Source: Kriegella sp965368185
Lineage (GTDB): Bacteria > Bacteroidota > Bacteroidia > Flavobacteriales > Flavobacteriaceae
Assembly: GCA_965368185.1 (NCBI GenBank)
Contig: CBDULZ010000015.1
Location: forward strand, 1 to 64,000
DNA length: 64,000 nucleotides
Direction of reading: 5' to 3'
The position numbers were made by a program, and so were the translations under genes. Within the stretch, counting starts at the first letter, position 1, and every line of letters starts with the position of its first letter. The notes under the pieces are model-generated. The model saw only the letters and a program-made list of their open reading frames with translations. It was not told where the DNA came from and did not search any database. Shown one piece after another: positions 43,423 to 52,432 of this stretch.

Positions 43423-44793
43423 ATGAAAAAAGTTAAAATCCATTTTTTAGGTGCAGCGGGTACAGTGACCGGATCCAAATACTATCTGGAAACCCCAGAA
43501 AAAAATATCATGGTCGATTGTGGTATGTTCCAAGGCTTAAAAGAGTTGCGGGAACAAAACTGGCGCGTCTTGCCCATCGATGCTTCCCAAATCGATGTTG
43601 TGCTGCTGACCCATGGCCATCTGGATCATACAGGTTATCTGCCGCGGTTGGTCAAAGAGGGTTTTCATGGTAAAATAATCGGAACCCCACCCACCTTGGG
43701 CATAACCGCTATTATATTAAGAGACAGTGCCAAAATCCATGAAGAGGATGCCGAAAAGGCCAACAAGGAGGGCTTTAGCAAGCATCAACCCGCATTGCCC
43801 TTTTATAATCTAGAGGAAGCCGAAAAGGCCATAGCACTTTTTCAAAATAAGGAAAGGGACGAATGGATAGCGCTGTCAGAGAACATACGTTTCAAATATC
43901 GATACAACGGCCATATTATAGGTGCAACATTTATCGAGTTGGATATTTTCGGAAAAGTTTTTGTTTTTTCAGGGGATATTGGCCGAAAACAAGATGTGCT
44001 TTTATCACTTCCCGAACATCCGAAATGGGCAGATTATCTTTTTCTAGAGAGTACCTATGGCAACAAATTGCATCCTGAAGAAAATGTGGAGGAAATTTTG
44101 GCATCCCTTATCAAAAAAACGATTATTCAAAAAGGAAATTTAATCATTCCCTCTTTCGCGGTAGAACGCCTACAATCGCTAATGTACGTCTTGTGGAAAC
44201 TATATAAAAAGAATCATATTCCCAATATCCCCCTTTTTATAGATAGTCCCATGGGCAATAATGTGTTGTCGGTCTTTGAAAATCATTCCGCTTGGCATAA
44301 ACTTTCTTTTGACGAATGTCGGGCCATGTGCGACCATTTCAATATTATTACTTCCTATAGGGATACTTGGAAAACGATTGATGACCAAAGGCCCAAAGTA
44401 GTTATTGCCGGTAGTGGTATGGTAACCGGCGGTAGGGTACTCACCTATCTGAAACAGTTGATTGATATTCCCACCACAACAGTCTTGCTTGTCGGTTATC
44501 AGGCCGAAGGCACGAGGGGACGTCAGTTGCTTGAAGGGGCGCCTGAAATTAAATTGTTCGGAAAGTACATACCTGTTAAGGCAAAAATCGAGCATTTAGA
44601 AAGTTTATCCGCTCATGCCGACCAAGGGGAATTGCTTAACTGGCTCAAAGATGTCGAGAACTTTCCTGAAAAAGTGTTTTTGGTACATGGTGAACCCTTG
44701 GTCTTGGATGCATTTCGGGTTAAGATAAAAGACACCTTTGGTTGGCCCGTACAAATTCCAAAGTTATTTGATACGGTAGAGGTTCTACTATAA
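43423..44793 (+). CDS. MBL-fold beta-CASP ribonuclease
   Basis: 456 residues. The metallo-beta-lactamase motif HGHLDHTG (HxHxDH) lies near residue 65. The beta-CASP insertion and later motifs follow: FSGDIGRK, FLESTYGNKLHP, IPSFAVERLQ, SGMVTGGR and, near the end, SAHADQGELLNW. These match the YSH1/RNA-specific exonuclease group that cleaves or trims RNA with two zinc ions. It lies about 100 bases after the ATP-cone nuclease, in the stress cluster. The exact RNA target is unknown. Confidence 0.92.
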   Translation: MKKVKIHFLGAAGTVTGSKYYLETPEKNIMVDCGMFQGLKELREQNWRVLPIDASQIDVVLLTHGHLDHTGYLPRLVKEGFHGKIIGTPPTLGITAIILRDSAKIHEEDAEKANKEGFSKHQPALPFYNLEEAEKAIALFQNKERDEWIALSENIRFKYRYNGHIIGATFIELDIFGKVFVFSGDIGRKQDVLLSLPEHPKWADYLFLESTYGNKLHPEENVEEILASLIKKTIIQKGNLIIPSFAVERLQSLMYVLWKLYKKNHIPNIPLFIDSPMGNNVLSVFENHSAWHKLSFDECRAMCDHFNIITSYRDTWKTIDDQRPKVVIAGSGMVTGGRVLTYLKQLIDIPTTTVLLVGYQAEGTRGRQLLEGAPEIKLFGKYIPVKAKIEHLESLSAHADQGELLNWLKDVENFPEKVFLVHGEPLVLDAFRVKIKDTFGWPVQIPKLFDTVEVLL

Positions 44794-45163
44794 ATACATA
44801 AGTGTATGTCATTTAGAAATGTCCTGTGTTTTAAAAATATGAACCAAAACTGCGGCGTGTAACGAATGTTTTTGAGATCAGTACGACTAAAATATTCGAT
44901 TGGCCAAAAGAATGTTCTAACCGTTGAAATACTAGCATCGCAACACCATGAATACCTAATTTAATGCAGAAATATGGCGATTTTATGACAAACGGCCGCT
45001 GCATATTAGCATCGATTAAGCCAATTAATTGTTAAGAATTTATAAGCTTTTCGTAAAGGATTAGGAAGTTTTGGATTGTCGGAATAATTTTACATAAAAA
45101 AAGCAATTGAACGAAAAGTAGGCAACAAATTAAACCCTCTTTCGTTTTACCTATTCATAAAAA
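44794..45163. other. Intergenic region, no gene recognised
   Basis: The 370 bases between the beta-CASP nuclease and the short ORF at 45164 are AT-rich. A short imperfect repeat near 44800 (ATACA, TGTAT) is too weak to call a terminator. A promoter-like pair (TTTTGG and TACATAAA) around 45070-45100 could serve the short ORF. Nothing else was found. Confidence 0.4.
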
Positions 45164-45325
45164 ATGAAAATTATGAAATACCTATCTCCTCACATTGAAG
45201 CACTGACCAAAAAGAAGAAGAAAAAAGAAAAGTCGCTGATAAAAAAAGAATACTCTTGTGGAATTTTTCAAGATTACGGGGTCAATGAGTCTACATCTAT
45301 AGACACTCAAGCCCAGCTACGGTAA
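45164..45325 (+). CDS. Possible 53-residue basic small protein
   Basis: A short frame starts at ATG 45164 (a second ATG is at codon 4) and ends at TAA 45323-45325. The peptide begins MKIMKYLSPHIEAL, has a run of seven Lys/Glu residues in the middle and contains YSCGIFQDYG. No signal or membrane segment is visible. It converges with the emfourin gene, overlapping by nine bases. Length and lack of homologues known to me make it uncertain; it could be a leader peptide or a secreted bacteriocin-like precursor. Confidence 0.35.
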   Translation: MKIMKYLSPHIEALTKKKKKKEKSLIKKEYSCGIFQDYGVNESTSIDTQAQLR

Positions 45326-45592
45326 TTGTCGGTTTTTTTGTTTCGCTTTGGCGATTAGCTTTCTAATTTCTTCAGGTACGTTCTTTTCATTAAAAACTGC
45401 CTGATGTTTTTTAGTGTCCTCCTCGAGCAATATGTGATAGGTTTGACCATCAGGTATATTAAATCGTGACGTGTACTTGGTATTCAATGCACTAAGTAAC
45501 TTCTTAGTTTCCGATCCACTTACTTCAATCTCTCCTTCATATTTTCTTGAAATACCGGAGAATCCGCCTTCTATGATTATTTTATATTTCAT
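45317..45592 (-). CDS. Emfourin-type protease inhibitor
   Basis: 91 residues, without leader. The sequence IIIEGGFSGISRKYEGEIEV followed by a compact alpha/beta body matches emfourin, the proteinaceous inhibitor of protealysin. It overlaps the end of the M4 protease gene by four bases, so inhibitor and protease are co-translated. Family knowledge says such inhibitors bind the active-site cleft and keep the enzyme quiet inside the cell. Call is firm on family and context. Confidence 0.85.
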   Translation of the reverse strand: MKYKIIIEGGFSGISRKYEGEIEVSGSETKKLLSALNTKYTSRFNIPDGQTYHILLEEDTKKHQAVFNEKNVPEEIRKLIAKAKQKNRQLP

Positions 45593-46605
45593 ACGCTTAT
45601 TTCTTCTAGACCTACTGTAGCAAAACTTTTTGCAACGGCTGCCGCAGCTCGTTCACTTACCTCACCTATTTCACTGAGTTTAGCTGTAATTTCAAGCATA
45701 ATTTCTAACATATCAGTGAATTGGGCCGTTCGCCACAAAGATGATAAAGTTTCAAACCAAATCAAGGCACAGTCATCAATACCAATCTCAAGACAACATA
45801 AATAAAATGCCTTATTCGGAATCCCTGAATTGATATGTACCCCTTGATTATCTCGAGAACCTGAATAATAATTATCCATATGATCGGGCTGTGAATCAAA
45901 ATCATTGGCAGTACCGGGGGCTTTCATAGAGCGAATCGCTACACCCGGGAAATTGGCAGTAACTACAGTATCACCAATTAACCAATCGGCTTCAGAAATA
46001 GTTTGTTTTAAATATTTTTGCTTGATTATTGTGGCGAAAACATCAGAAAAATGCTCGTTCAAAGCCCCTGGCTGGCTAAAATATTCAAGGTTCGCCAGAA
46101 ACTGGGTAACCCCGTGCATCAATTCATGGGCCACGACATCAATGGCACTTGCAAAACTTGTAAATTCCAATCCGTCGCCGTCGCCATATGTCATTTCATC
46201 ACCATCCCAATATGCATTGTTGTAATCAACCCCATAATGCACATTAGAAATAATATCCATCCCATTTCCATCCATCGAGTTCAAACCAAAGGTTTCCCGG
46301 AAATACTCCCGAACAAACCCCGAGGTATCGAATGCCTCATTAACAACTGTATCGGCAACTTTTCCGTCACCCTCTTTTCGAATCAAACTTTGTCGCTGTC
46401 GGAACTGATTCTCACTGTCATAAACAAAGCGCGCACCATTGCCGTCGACCACAGTTCTTTGCAGAAGGTTGTTTAAACTTGCGTTTCTTTTTTGATTGAT
46501 ACGCCTTGTGTCGTTCAACGCTTTTTTACAAGCTGTGTTGCCTCGTTTTGCAAGTTCCTCCAGAATATAAGGCGGCACGATATAACAGTGACTGACTGTA
46601 CACAT
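45589..46605 (-). CDS. Protealysin-like M4 metallopeptidase
   Basis: 338 residues. No signal peptide is present; instead a short pro-region starts CYIVPPYILEELAKRG, the PPL-type propeptide of the protealysin group. The zinc site is HELMHGVTQ, the third ligand lies in NEHFSDVFA, and the catalytic His is in SGSRDNQGVHINSG. The enzyme is a neutral zinc protease. Lacking a leader, it may stay cytoplasmic or leave by a non-classical route. It is paired with an emfourin-type inhibitor downstream, as in Serratia. Confidence 0.92.
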   Translation of the reverse strand: MCTVSHCYIVPPYILEELAKRGNTACKKALNDTRRINQKRNASLNNLLQRTVVDGNGARFVYDSENQFRQRQSLIRKEGDGKVADTVVNEAFDTSGFVREYFRETFGLNSMDGNGMDIISNVHYGVDYNNAYWDGDEMTYGDGDGLEFTSFASAIDVVAHELMHGVTQFLANLEYFSQPGALNEHFSDVFATIIKQKYLKQTISEADWLIGDTVVTANFPGVAIRSMKAPGTANDFDSQPDHMDNYYSGSRDNQGVHINSGIPNKAFYLCCLEIGIDDCALIWFETLSSLWRTAQFTDMLEIMLEITAKLSEIGEVSERAAAAVAKSFATVGLEEISV

Positions 46606-46704
46606 AAAAAATGATTTAATAATTGATTACTACAAGGTACTTATCTTATTTTACGGAAGATTTGACAATGCGTTAAGATTTGTCTAAAATATTTACAGGA
46701 TTAA

Positions 46705-47799
46705 TTAATTGGCTGGAAAAATGCTCTTATCAATTCCTGGAAGTAGTTTTAAGGCATTCTTATAATACACTTTTTTTAATACTTCATCCGACAGATTTAA
46801 TCCATACATCGCCCAAAACGCATGGTATTTTTTATAATATGGAAAATATTCGTCATCGGTTTCCAAAACTCTAAAATAGGTAGGAAATTCTTCAGGTTTC
46901 CAACTGTCTTTTCCAAAAAGGATACGGTCTTGGTATTTTTCGAAAAAAGCTCGGGCATTTTTTGGTTGTCGCCCCAATTCGGCAACAATGGCCCCGATAC
47001 CCACGTACATATTGGGCATCTCATCTAAAAGTTCTCCGAGGTGCCCTAAGTTATTGGCATACCAGCCCATGTGTGCATTTATAAAATTTGTTTTCGGGTG
47101 CTTTTTAAACATGCGATGCTGTTCATCGATCAATTGCTGCCAAGGGGCTGGATCGGTATCCGTGCGTATTCTTCTCGAATGCGTTTTTAACTCTAACCAA
47201 CGTTCGTTATCACCATCCATTGGATCCCAAAAAGATTTGGGATCGGCCGTATGAATCAAGACCGGAACACCCATTTCGGCGCATTTCTCCCAAATAGGAT
47301 CCAGCCGTGGGTCATCTACGGCTACGAGGTTTCCATTAACATCCTTATTTCTCAGACCCAAACTTTTATAGACCTTTAAACCTTTGGCACCATTCTGAAT
47401 ATCAAGTTCCAACTGGGCAGCTGCTTTTTCCGACCAATTTGGGGAACCCACTCCATCAAAATCGACATTTGCAAAGACCACAAATCGATTGGGATAGTTC
47501 TCGTTGATATTTTTGACTATTTTTTCAATATTATCACCTGAACCACCACTTAAATTGACCATCAGGCCCATGTTCATTTTATCCATATCGGCAATCAATT
47601 CCGATAAATCTTGAGTAGCCATTCGAAATTGATGACTATGGATATCTACAAAAGGAAATTTTGCCTTTTCAACAATATGTTCGGGAACTACGAGTGTGGA
47701 TTTGGGATTGTACTCTTCAAAATCCATTTGTTGGCCATGTGAACCCCATGAAACTAATAAAAGTGTTAGGGCTGCAAGATTTACTGATTTACTACTCAT
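46705..47799 (-). CDS. Amidohydrolase-2 family protein, exported
   Basis: 364 residues. A signal peptide (to about SHGQQ) is followed by a TIM-barrel amidohydrolase. The metal-type HxH is in FVDIHSHQF, further ligands are likely in LIHTADP and NAHMGW, and an Asp lies in LFGKDSW. This is the ACMSD/amidohydrolase-2 group, which carries out hydrolysis or decarboxylation. The gene is 15 bases after the MobA-like gene and closes the molybdenum hydroxylase operon, so its substrate may be the hydroxylase product. Export of both would place the pathway in the periplasm. Confidence 0.85.
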   Translation of the reverse strand: MSSKSVNLAALTLLLVSWGSHGQQMDFEEYNPKSTLVVPEHIVEKAKFPFVDIHSHQFRMATQDLSELIADMDKMNMGLMVNLSGGSGDNIEKIVKNINENYPNRFVVFANVDFDGVGSPNWSEKAAAQLELDIQNGAKGLKVYKSLGLRNKDVNGNLVAVDDPRLDPIWEKCAEMGVPVLIHTADPKSFWDPMDGDNERWLELKTHSRRIRTDTDPAPWQQLIDEQHRMFKKHPKTNFINAHMGWYANNLGHLGELLDEMPNMYVGIGAIVAELGRQPKNARAFFEKYQDRILFGKDSWKPEEFPTYFRVLETDDEYFPYYKKYHAFWAMYGLNLSDEVLKKVYYKNALKLLPGIDKSIFPAN

Positions 47800-47814
47800 T
47801 TAGTTTATTTGTAT

Positions 47815-48414
47815 TTAACTATTTAGAATTTTGTTATAATCTTCAACGGTATCAATGTCAATCGTTTTTCCATTGGGAGATAGGATCAATGTATCATTTT
47901 TATTGGAGTCAATAATTCTTTTTGCTCCGTTGTCTTTATCCAATTTACCTAAAGCTTCGAAGTATTTGCTACTGAACAAGGCGGGTACCCCAGACCTATT
48001 CCCATAAGCCGTGGCAACGATTCCTTTTTTTGTTTTGTTGTGCGCGTCGAGTATGGACTTTAAATATAAAGCGTCTATTAAGGGTTGGTCACCTAGTGTT
48101 ATAAGTGTTACACTGTATTCCTTGTCACTATTTCTAAGGTAGTTTATGCCAAAGGCCAGCGAAGACCCCAAACCATTCTTCCAATCTTGATTTTCAATGA
48201 ACAGTGCTTCCTTTATATCGAGTTCGTTTTTGATCTCCGCCGCATATGCCCCCAGAACAACCACCACATCTTTTGAAATGGCTTGGGCATTTTTAATGGC
48301 AATACCAAGAAGGGTAGTATCTTTCCACGGCAACAATTGTTTGATTTTACCCATTCGTGAAGATTGACCGGCTGCTAGGATAAGTACGGCCATATTTTCT
48401 TGATTGACCATCAA
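47815..48414 (-). CDS. MobA-like nucleotidyltransferase for molybdenum cofactor
   Basis: 199 residues. The signature LAAGQSSRMGKIKQLLPW near residue 12 and LITLGDQPLI near residue 105 identify the MobA/MocA NTP-transferase group. MocA-type members attach CMP to the molybdopterin of xanthine-dehydrogenase-type enzymes, forming MCD. The gene overlaps XdhC by four bases and lies in the hydroxylase operon, which favours the MocA role over MobA (GMP). It is not certain which nucleotide is used. Confidence 0.85.
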   Translation of the reverse strand: MMVNQENMAVLILAAGQSSRMGKIKQLLPWKDTTLLGIAIKNAQAISKDVVVVLGAYAAEIKNELDIKEALFIENQDWKNGLGSSLAFGINYLRNSDKEYSVTLITLGDQPLIDALYLKSILDAHNKTKKGIVATAYGNRSGVPALFSSKYFEALGKLDKDNGAKRIIDSNKNDTLILSPNGKTIDIDTVEDYNKILNS

Positions 48415-49421
48415 CTGTGAATTTTACCCTCCTTATCCCGCAACATAATGGGTTGCTTGTCATGCATTACAGCCAAAATTTCGGAAATAATGGCAATGGA
48501 AATTTCTTGGGCCGTTTCCGCTCCAATATCAAGTCCGGCAGGTCCGTGTATACGATCGAAAAAGACATCTGAAATGGTCGGGCATCGCTCTATGAAATCG
48601 TTCAAAAGCCGCTCCCTTCTTTTTGATGGTCCCAATAAACCGAGGTAAGCCGGTTCGCTATCTTTTAATGCCAACAAATGCTTTAAATCTTTTACAAAAC
48701 TGTGTGTCATGAGCATAACTGCCGTTTGACTATCGATTTTTGGTAGGGGAGTAATTTCAGGGTCAATATTCAACAACTCTTCTGCTCCCGGAAAGTCTTT
48801 AAGTGTTTTTTCTTCGGAGGGTGTGGCGATTATTGTCACTTCCCAACCCGTAAATGCCGCATACGAACATAGTTGAACGGCATCGTGTTCAGCACCAATG
48901 ATGACCAGTTTAAAACAGGGCTTCATTTGCTGTTCGAAAGTCTTAAAATCACCGCTCAAAGTGGCATTGGGCCTGAACGGAACCTTTGCTTCTTTATATA
49001 CTAATAGAGAACCGAAATTATCATCTACTATTTCCTCTTGTGAAAAAAAAGACACTATCTTAAAATGCTTCCTATCTGCTACCAGCTGAAAAAAATTGTT
49101 GATGAAATTCTTGTCAGGTTTAAACGGTTCGATCAAGATAAATAAAATACCCTCGCACCCTAAACGATACCTTCCGTCGTAGGTCATAATTTTTGGTCGG
49201 TCATCTCGAAAAACGCTTTCCGATTGTCGAAACACCTCCTTCTCGACACAACCGCCACTGACGGCTCCAGTCATTTTACCATCCTCACGAATAAGCATTC
49301 GAACCCCGGGTCGTCGATAGGAAGACCCCTCGAGGGCAACAACGGTGGCTAATACTGTTTTGAACCCTTCTTCTTGGGCGGCCATATACGACCGTATTAT
49401 GGATTTTAATTCATGCGTCAT
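48411..49421 (-). CDS. XdhC/CoxF-family molybdenum cofactor maturation protein
   Basis: 336 residues. The N-terminal XdhC_CoxI domain shows VLATVVALEGSSYRRPGVRM and AVSGGCVEKEV with a conserved Cys. The C-terminal part is the Rossmann-like domain, starting LVIIGAEHDAVQLCSYA. XdhC proteins bind and sulfurate the molybdenum cofactor and deliver it to xanthine-dehydrogenase-type enzymes. It follows the molybdenum subunit by 117 bases and overlaps the MobA-like gene by four bases, so the three work in one maturation path. Confidence 0.9.
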   Translation of the reverse strand: MTHELKSIIRSYMAAQEEGFKTVLATVVALEGSSYRRPGVRMLIREDGKMTGAVSGGCVEKEVFRQSESVFRDDRPKIMTYDGRYRLGCEGILFILIEPFKPDKNFINNFFQLVADRKHFKIVSFFSQEEIVDDNFGSLLVYKEAKVPFRPNATLSGDFKTFEQQMKPCFKLVIIGAEHDAVQLCSYAAFTGWEVTIIATPSEEKTLKDFPGAEELLNIDPEITPLPKIDSQTAVMLMTHSFVKDLKHLLALKDSEPAYLGLLGPSKRRERLLNDFIERCPTISDVFFDRIHGPAGLDIGAETAQEISIAIISEILAVMHDKQPIMLRDKEGKIHS

Positions 49422-49538
49422 ATCAAATTTGTTTCAAAGATTCTAACGAATGTATTGGTTCGCCAGAAGATTGAAAATAGAATGGAAATACACAAAAGTT
49501 CATCAAATTGTATTACGGACAGTTTTTGTAAGTTGCTA

Positions 49539-51773
49539 TTAACCCAAGATCGGTTTCCCAACGGTTTTCCAAAAATCGGGATCCGCCATAAAGGGTTGTT
49601 TATAGATACGCTTACCGGTGGCAGCCTTTAATGCATTGGCAATAGCTCCGCCCGCTGGAGGCAGCGTTGGCTCTCCCAAACCTGTCGGTGCCAGCTCATT
49701 TTGAATAAAATGCATTTCGACTTCGGGTACTTCCTTCATTCGAATCAGGCGATACCTATCAAAATTCGTAGACTGGGGTACTCCATCTTTGAATGCAAAA
49801 TCTCCATACATCGCATGTCCGATACCATCAATAATTCCCCCTTCTACTTGGTTTCGTGCTCCAAGAGGATTTACAACAATACCGCAATCTACCACGCAAG
49901 TTACCTTTTTAACTACGGGTTCTCCATTTTCAACTTGAACATCGGCAACCTCTGCCACGTGGGTATTATGGCAATAATAGGCTACAAAGCCTTGGTAAAC
50001 ACCTTCTGGTTGTTTGCCCCAACCCGATTTATCGACAGCTTCCTTAATGACGCCTTGCAAACGCTCAGGGGAATATTGAATGCGCTCGTCTGTCGTTCCT
50101 TTTACCTTGTCCAAAAGGTCTAACCGCAGTTGCACACGATCAACTTCCATCATCTCCGCCAACTCATCAAAAAAACTTTGTTCTGCATAGGCCAGAAAAT
50201 TGGTGTAGGGTGCTCGCCAAGCCCCAGTCGTAATTTTACTTGGGTAGCTGGCAACATCTACCTTATAATTTTCAACAGCACCCGCAGGAAAGAAATTTGG
50301 AATCAATCCGTACATATTGCCATTTACCGCCGCTTCCTTCAGATAATATCCTGTGAGTTTCCCGTCTTTCACGGCCGCTTTGATACGATACTTAATCGCA
50401 GGGCGGTATACTCCCGTAGTCATATCGTCTTCACGTGATGAAACCATTTTAACAGGTTTTCCGATTGCGTCGGAAATTTCGGCGGCCTCATATACAAAAT
50501 CGCCATAAAGGCGTCGACCGAAGCCACCGCCCATTCGGGTCATTTCCAAAGAGACATCTTCAACATCGCGATCTAACATTTGTGCCACGGTATTTGCGGC
50601 ATCCTCAGGGGTTTGAACGGGCCCCACCAAATGAATTTTATCTGCACTCACGTTGGCATAGAAATTCATCGGTTCCATGGTGTTATGTGGTAAGAATGGG
50701 GACTCATAGGTACGTTCCAAAACCTTATCGGCCTGACGAAACGCCTTATCTATATCACCATCGTTCCTTAACGTATTAAATTCCGTCCCATCGAGCAACC
50801 CTATAAGCTTATCGTCTTGATATTTTGAATCTTCCAAAACACTAACATCTTTCCAAGTGGCCTTTATGGCTTTTTTTCCCTTAAATGCATCCCATGTGGT
50901 TTTCGCGATAACGACCACCTTTTCGCTTGGACTCAATTGAACCGTCCAGCTTATTTTATCCTTACTCAGTAATTCTTTGGCCTTAGCCCCTATTTTAATA
51001 ACATCTATAACACCCGGCATTGCCTTGGCTTCCTCGGCATCAAAAGATTCCAACTCTTGACCAAAGGCAGGAGGCCTCAGCACCGCCGCATATACCATAC
51101 CGTCCGCTTTGTAGTCGAGACCGAACAAAGGTTTTCCAGTAACAATTTTGTCGGTGTCGACATTCGGTATATCGGTACCCATAATCTTATAATCCTTAGG
51201 TTCTTTTAAGGTTATGTTTTCCGGAACTTCAAGTGTCGCCGCATCTTCCACGACATCACCATAGCCCAAGGTCTCGCCCTTGCCATTAGTAATTACCCCT
51301 TCACTTACCGTACATTCCGAAGCGTCAACACCCCAACGTGCAGCCGCGGCATTGACCAACATTTGTCTGGCTGTAGCCCCAGTCTGACGTAGAGCATCCC
51401 AACCGAACCTAATTGATTGGCTGCCACCGGCTACTTGTCGTGTATAGTTCTTAGTGTCTAATACACCTTGTTGTACATAAACATTATCCCAAGCGACATC
51501 CAATTCCTCGGCTATGACCATAGGCATGGCCGTTTTTACCCCTTGCCCTATTTCAGGATTCGGAGAAAAAATGGTGACAGCCCCATTTTTAGCAATCTTA
51601 ATGAAAGCGTTAAAATCGGAATAGTCTAAATTAGCCAAATCGACCGGTACCTTGGCCTCTGGTTTACATGCGGTAAAAAGATTGAACCCAATCAAAAGAC
51701 CGCCACTGGCCAGTGATGAGGTTCTGATAAAATTACGTCTGCTGAATGTTATATTTGGTATTGAAGTTGACAT
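49539..51773 (-). CDS. Molybdopterin-binding hydroxylase large subunit (IorB-like)
   Basis: 744 residues. A twin-arginine leader (SRRNFIRTSS) and a following LFTACKPEA show export of the folded enzyme. The protein has the xanthine-dehydrogenase molybdenum-domain motifs, such as GGFGRRLYGD, GAWRAPYTN and, near the end, GLGEPTLPPAGGAIANAL with the catalytic Glu. Two AldOx/XdhC-type halves fit the isoquinoline 1-oxidoreductase beta-subunit type. The partner is the [2Fe-2S] subunit just upstream; there is no FAD subunit. Electrons then probably go to a cytochrome. The substrate is an aldehyde or N-heterocycle, not readable. Confidence 0.9.
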   Translation of the reverse strand: MSTSIPNITFSRRNFIRTSSLASGGLLIGFNLFTACKPEAKVPVDLANLDYSDFNAFIKIAKNGAVTIFSPNPEIGQGVKTAMPMVIAEELDVAWDNVYVQQGVLDTKNYTRQVAGGSQSIRFGWDALRQTGATARQMLVNAAAARWGVDASECTVSEGVITNGKGETLGYGDVVEDAATLEVPENITLKEPKDYKIMGTDIPNVDTDKIVTGKPLFGLDYKADGMVYAAVLRPPAFGQELESFDAEEAKAMPGVIDVIKIGAKAKELLSKDKISWTVQLSPSEKVVVIAKTTWDAFKGKKAIKATWKDVSVLEDSKYQDDKLIGLLDGTEFNTLRNDGDIDKAFRQADKVLERTYESPFLPHNTMEPMNFYANVSADKIHLVGPVQTPEDAANTVAQMLDRDVEDVSLEMTRMGGGFGRRLYGDFVYEAAEISDAIGKPVKMVSSREDDMTTGVYRPAIKYRIKAAVKDGKLTGYYLKEAAVNGNMYGLIPNFFPAGAVENYKVDVASYPSKITTGAWRAPYTNFLAYAEQSFFDELAEMMEVDRVQLRLDLLDKVKGTTDERIQYSPERLQGVIKEAVDKSGWGKQPEGVYQGFVAYYCHNTHVAEVADVQVENGEPVVKKVTCVVDCGIVVNPLGARNQVEGGIIDGIGHAMYGDFAFKDGVPQSTNFDRYRLIRMKEVPEVEMHFIQNELAPTGLGEPTLPPAGGAIANALKAATGKRIYKQPFMADPDFWKTVGKPILG

Positions 51774-51834
51774 GATTCGTGAATTAAAATTAGTAGATTC
51801 CCCTCTTTACAGGAATGGAATTTGAAACCAGTTA

Positions 51835-52296
51835 TTATCCCATTTTATCAGCTGCCATTTCAACAGCTTTATAAATTCTATTATAACTTGCGCACCGACA
51901 AATATTGCCGTGCATCGCATTCTTTATATCGTCTTTTGAGGGAGTCGCATTCTTTTTAAGAAAAGCAGCTGCGGTCATTATTTGTCCCGCCTGACAATAG
52001 CCACACTGCGGCACGTCTACTTCTTTCCATGCTTCCTGCAAGGGGTGGGAACCATCTTCCGATAGACCTTCAATCGTTGTTATCGCCTTTCCCTCCACCT
52101 GTGCCAATGTCGTAGAACAGCTACGGATTGCGTCCCCATCCAAATGAACGGTGCATGCGCCACATTGGGCAATGCCACAGCCGAATTTGGTGCCCACCAA
52201 ATCTAGATGGTCTCGCAGCACCCACAATAAAGGCGTGTCTTCACTTACGTCGACCGAATGCGACTTTCCATTGATGTTAAGTTGATATGTTGCCAT
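51835..52296 (-). CDS. [2Fe-2S] subunit of molybdenum hydroxylase (IorA-like)
   Basis: 153 residues. The N-terminal plant-type ferredoxin site is CGIAQCGACTVHLDG plus a fourth Cys in IRSC. The C-terminal helical cluster site is CGYCQAG and CRCASYNR. This is the usual small subunit of xanthine-oxidase-family enzymes. No leader is present, so it would be carried out by the large subunit's twin-arginine signal. It starts the operon that continues with the large subunit, XdhC, the MobA-like protein and an amidohydrolase. Confidence 0.93.
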   Translation of the reverse strand: MATYQLNINGKSHSVDVSEDTPLLWVLRDHLDLVGTKFGCGIAQCGACTVHLDGDAIRSCSTTLAQVEGKAITTIEGLSEDGSHPLQEAWKEVDVPQCGYCQAGQIMTAAAFLKKNATPSKDDIKNAMHGNICRCASYNRIYKAVEMAADKMG

Positions 52297-52432
52297 AACT
52301 CTGTAGTTTGTTTAATGAATTGTGTGTAGATATTCTTTACAAGTTATTAAAAATACAGATAAATAAGTCCACTTTAACAGTTTCTTAAAACCATCTTAAA
52401 ATAAATTTGGATGCTTTTTGTTCGAACATAAC

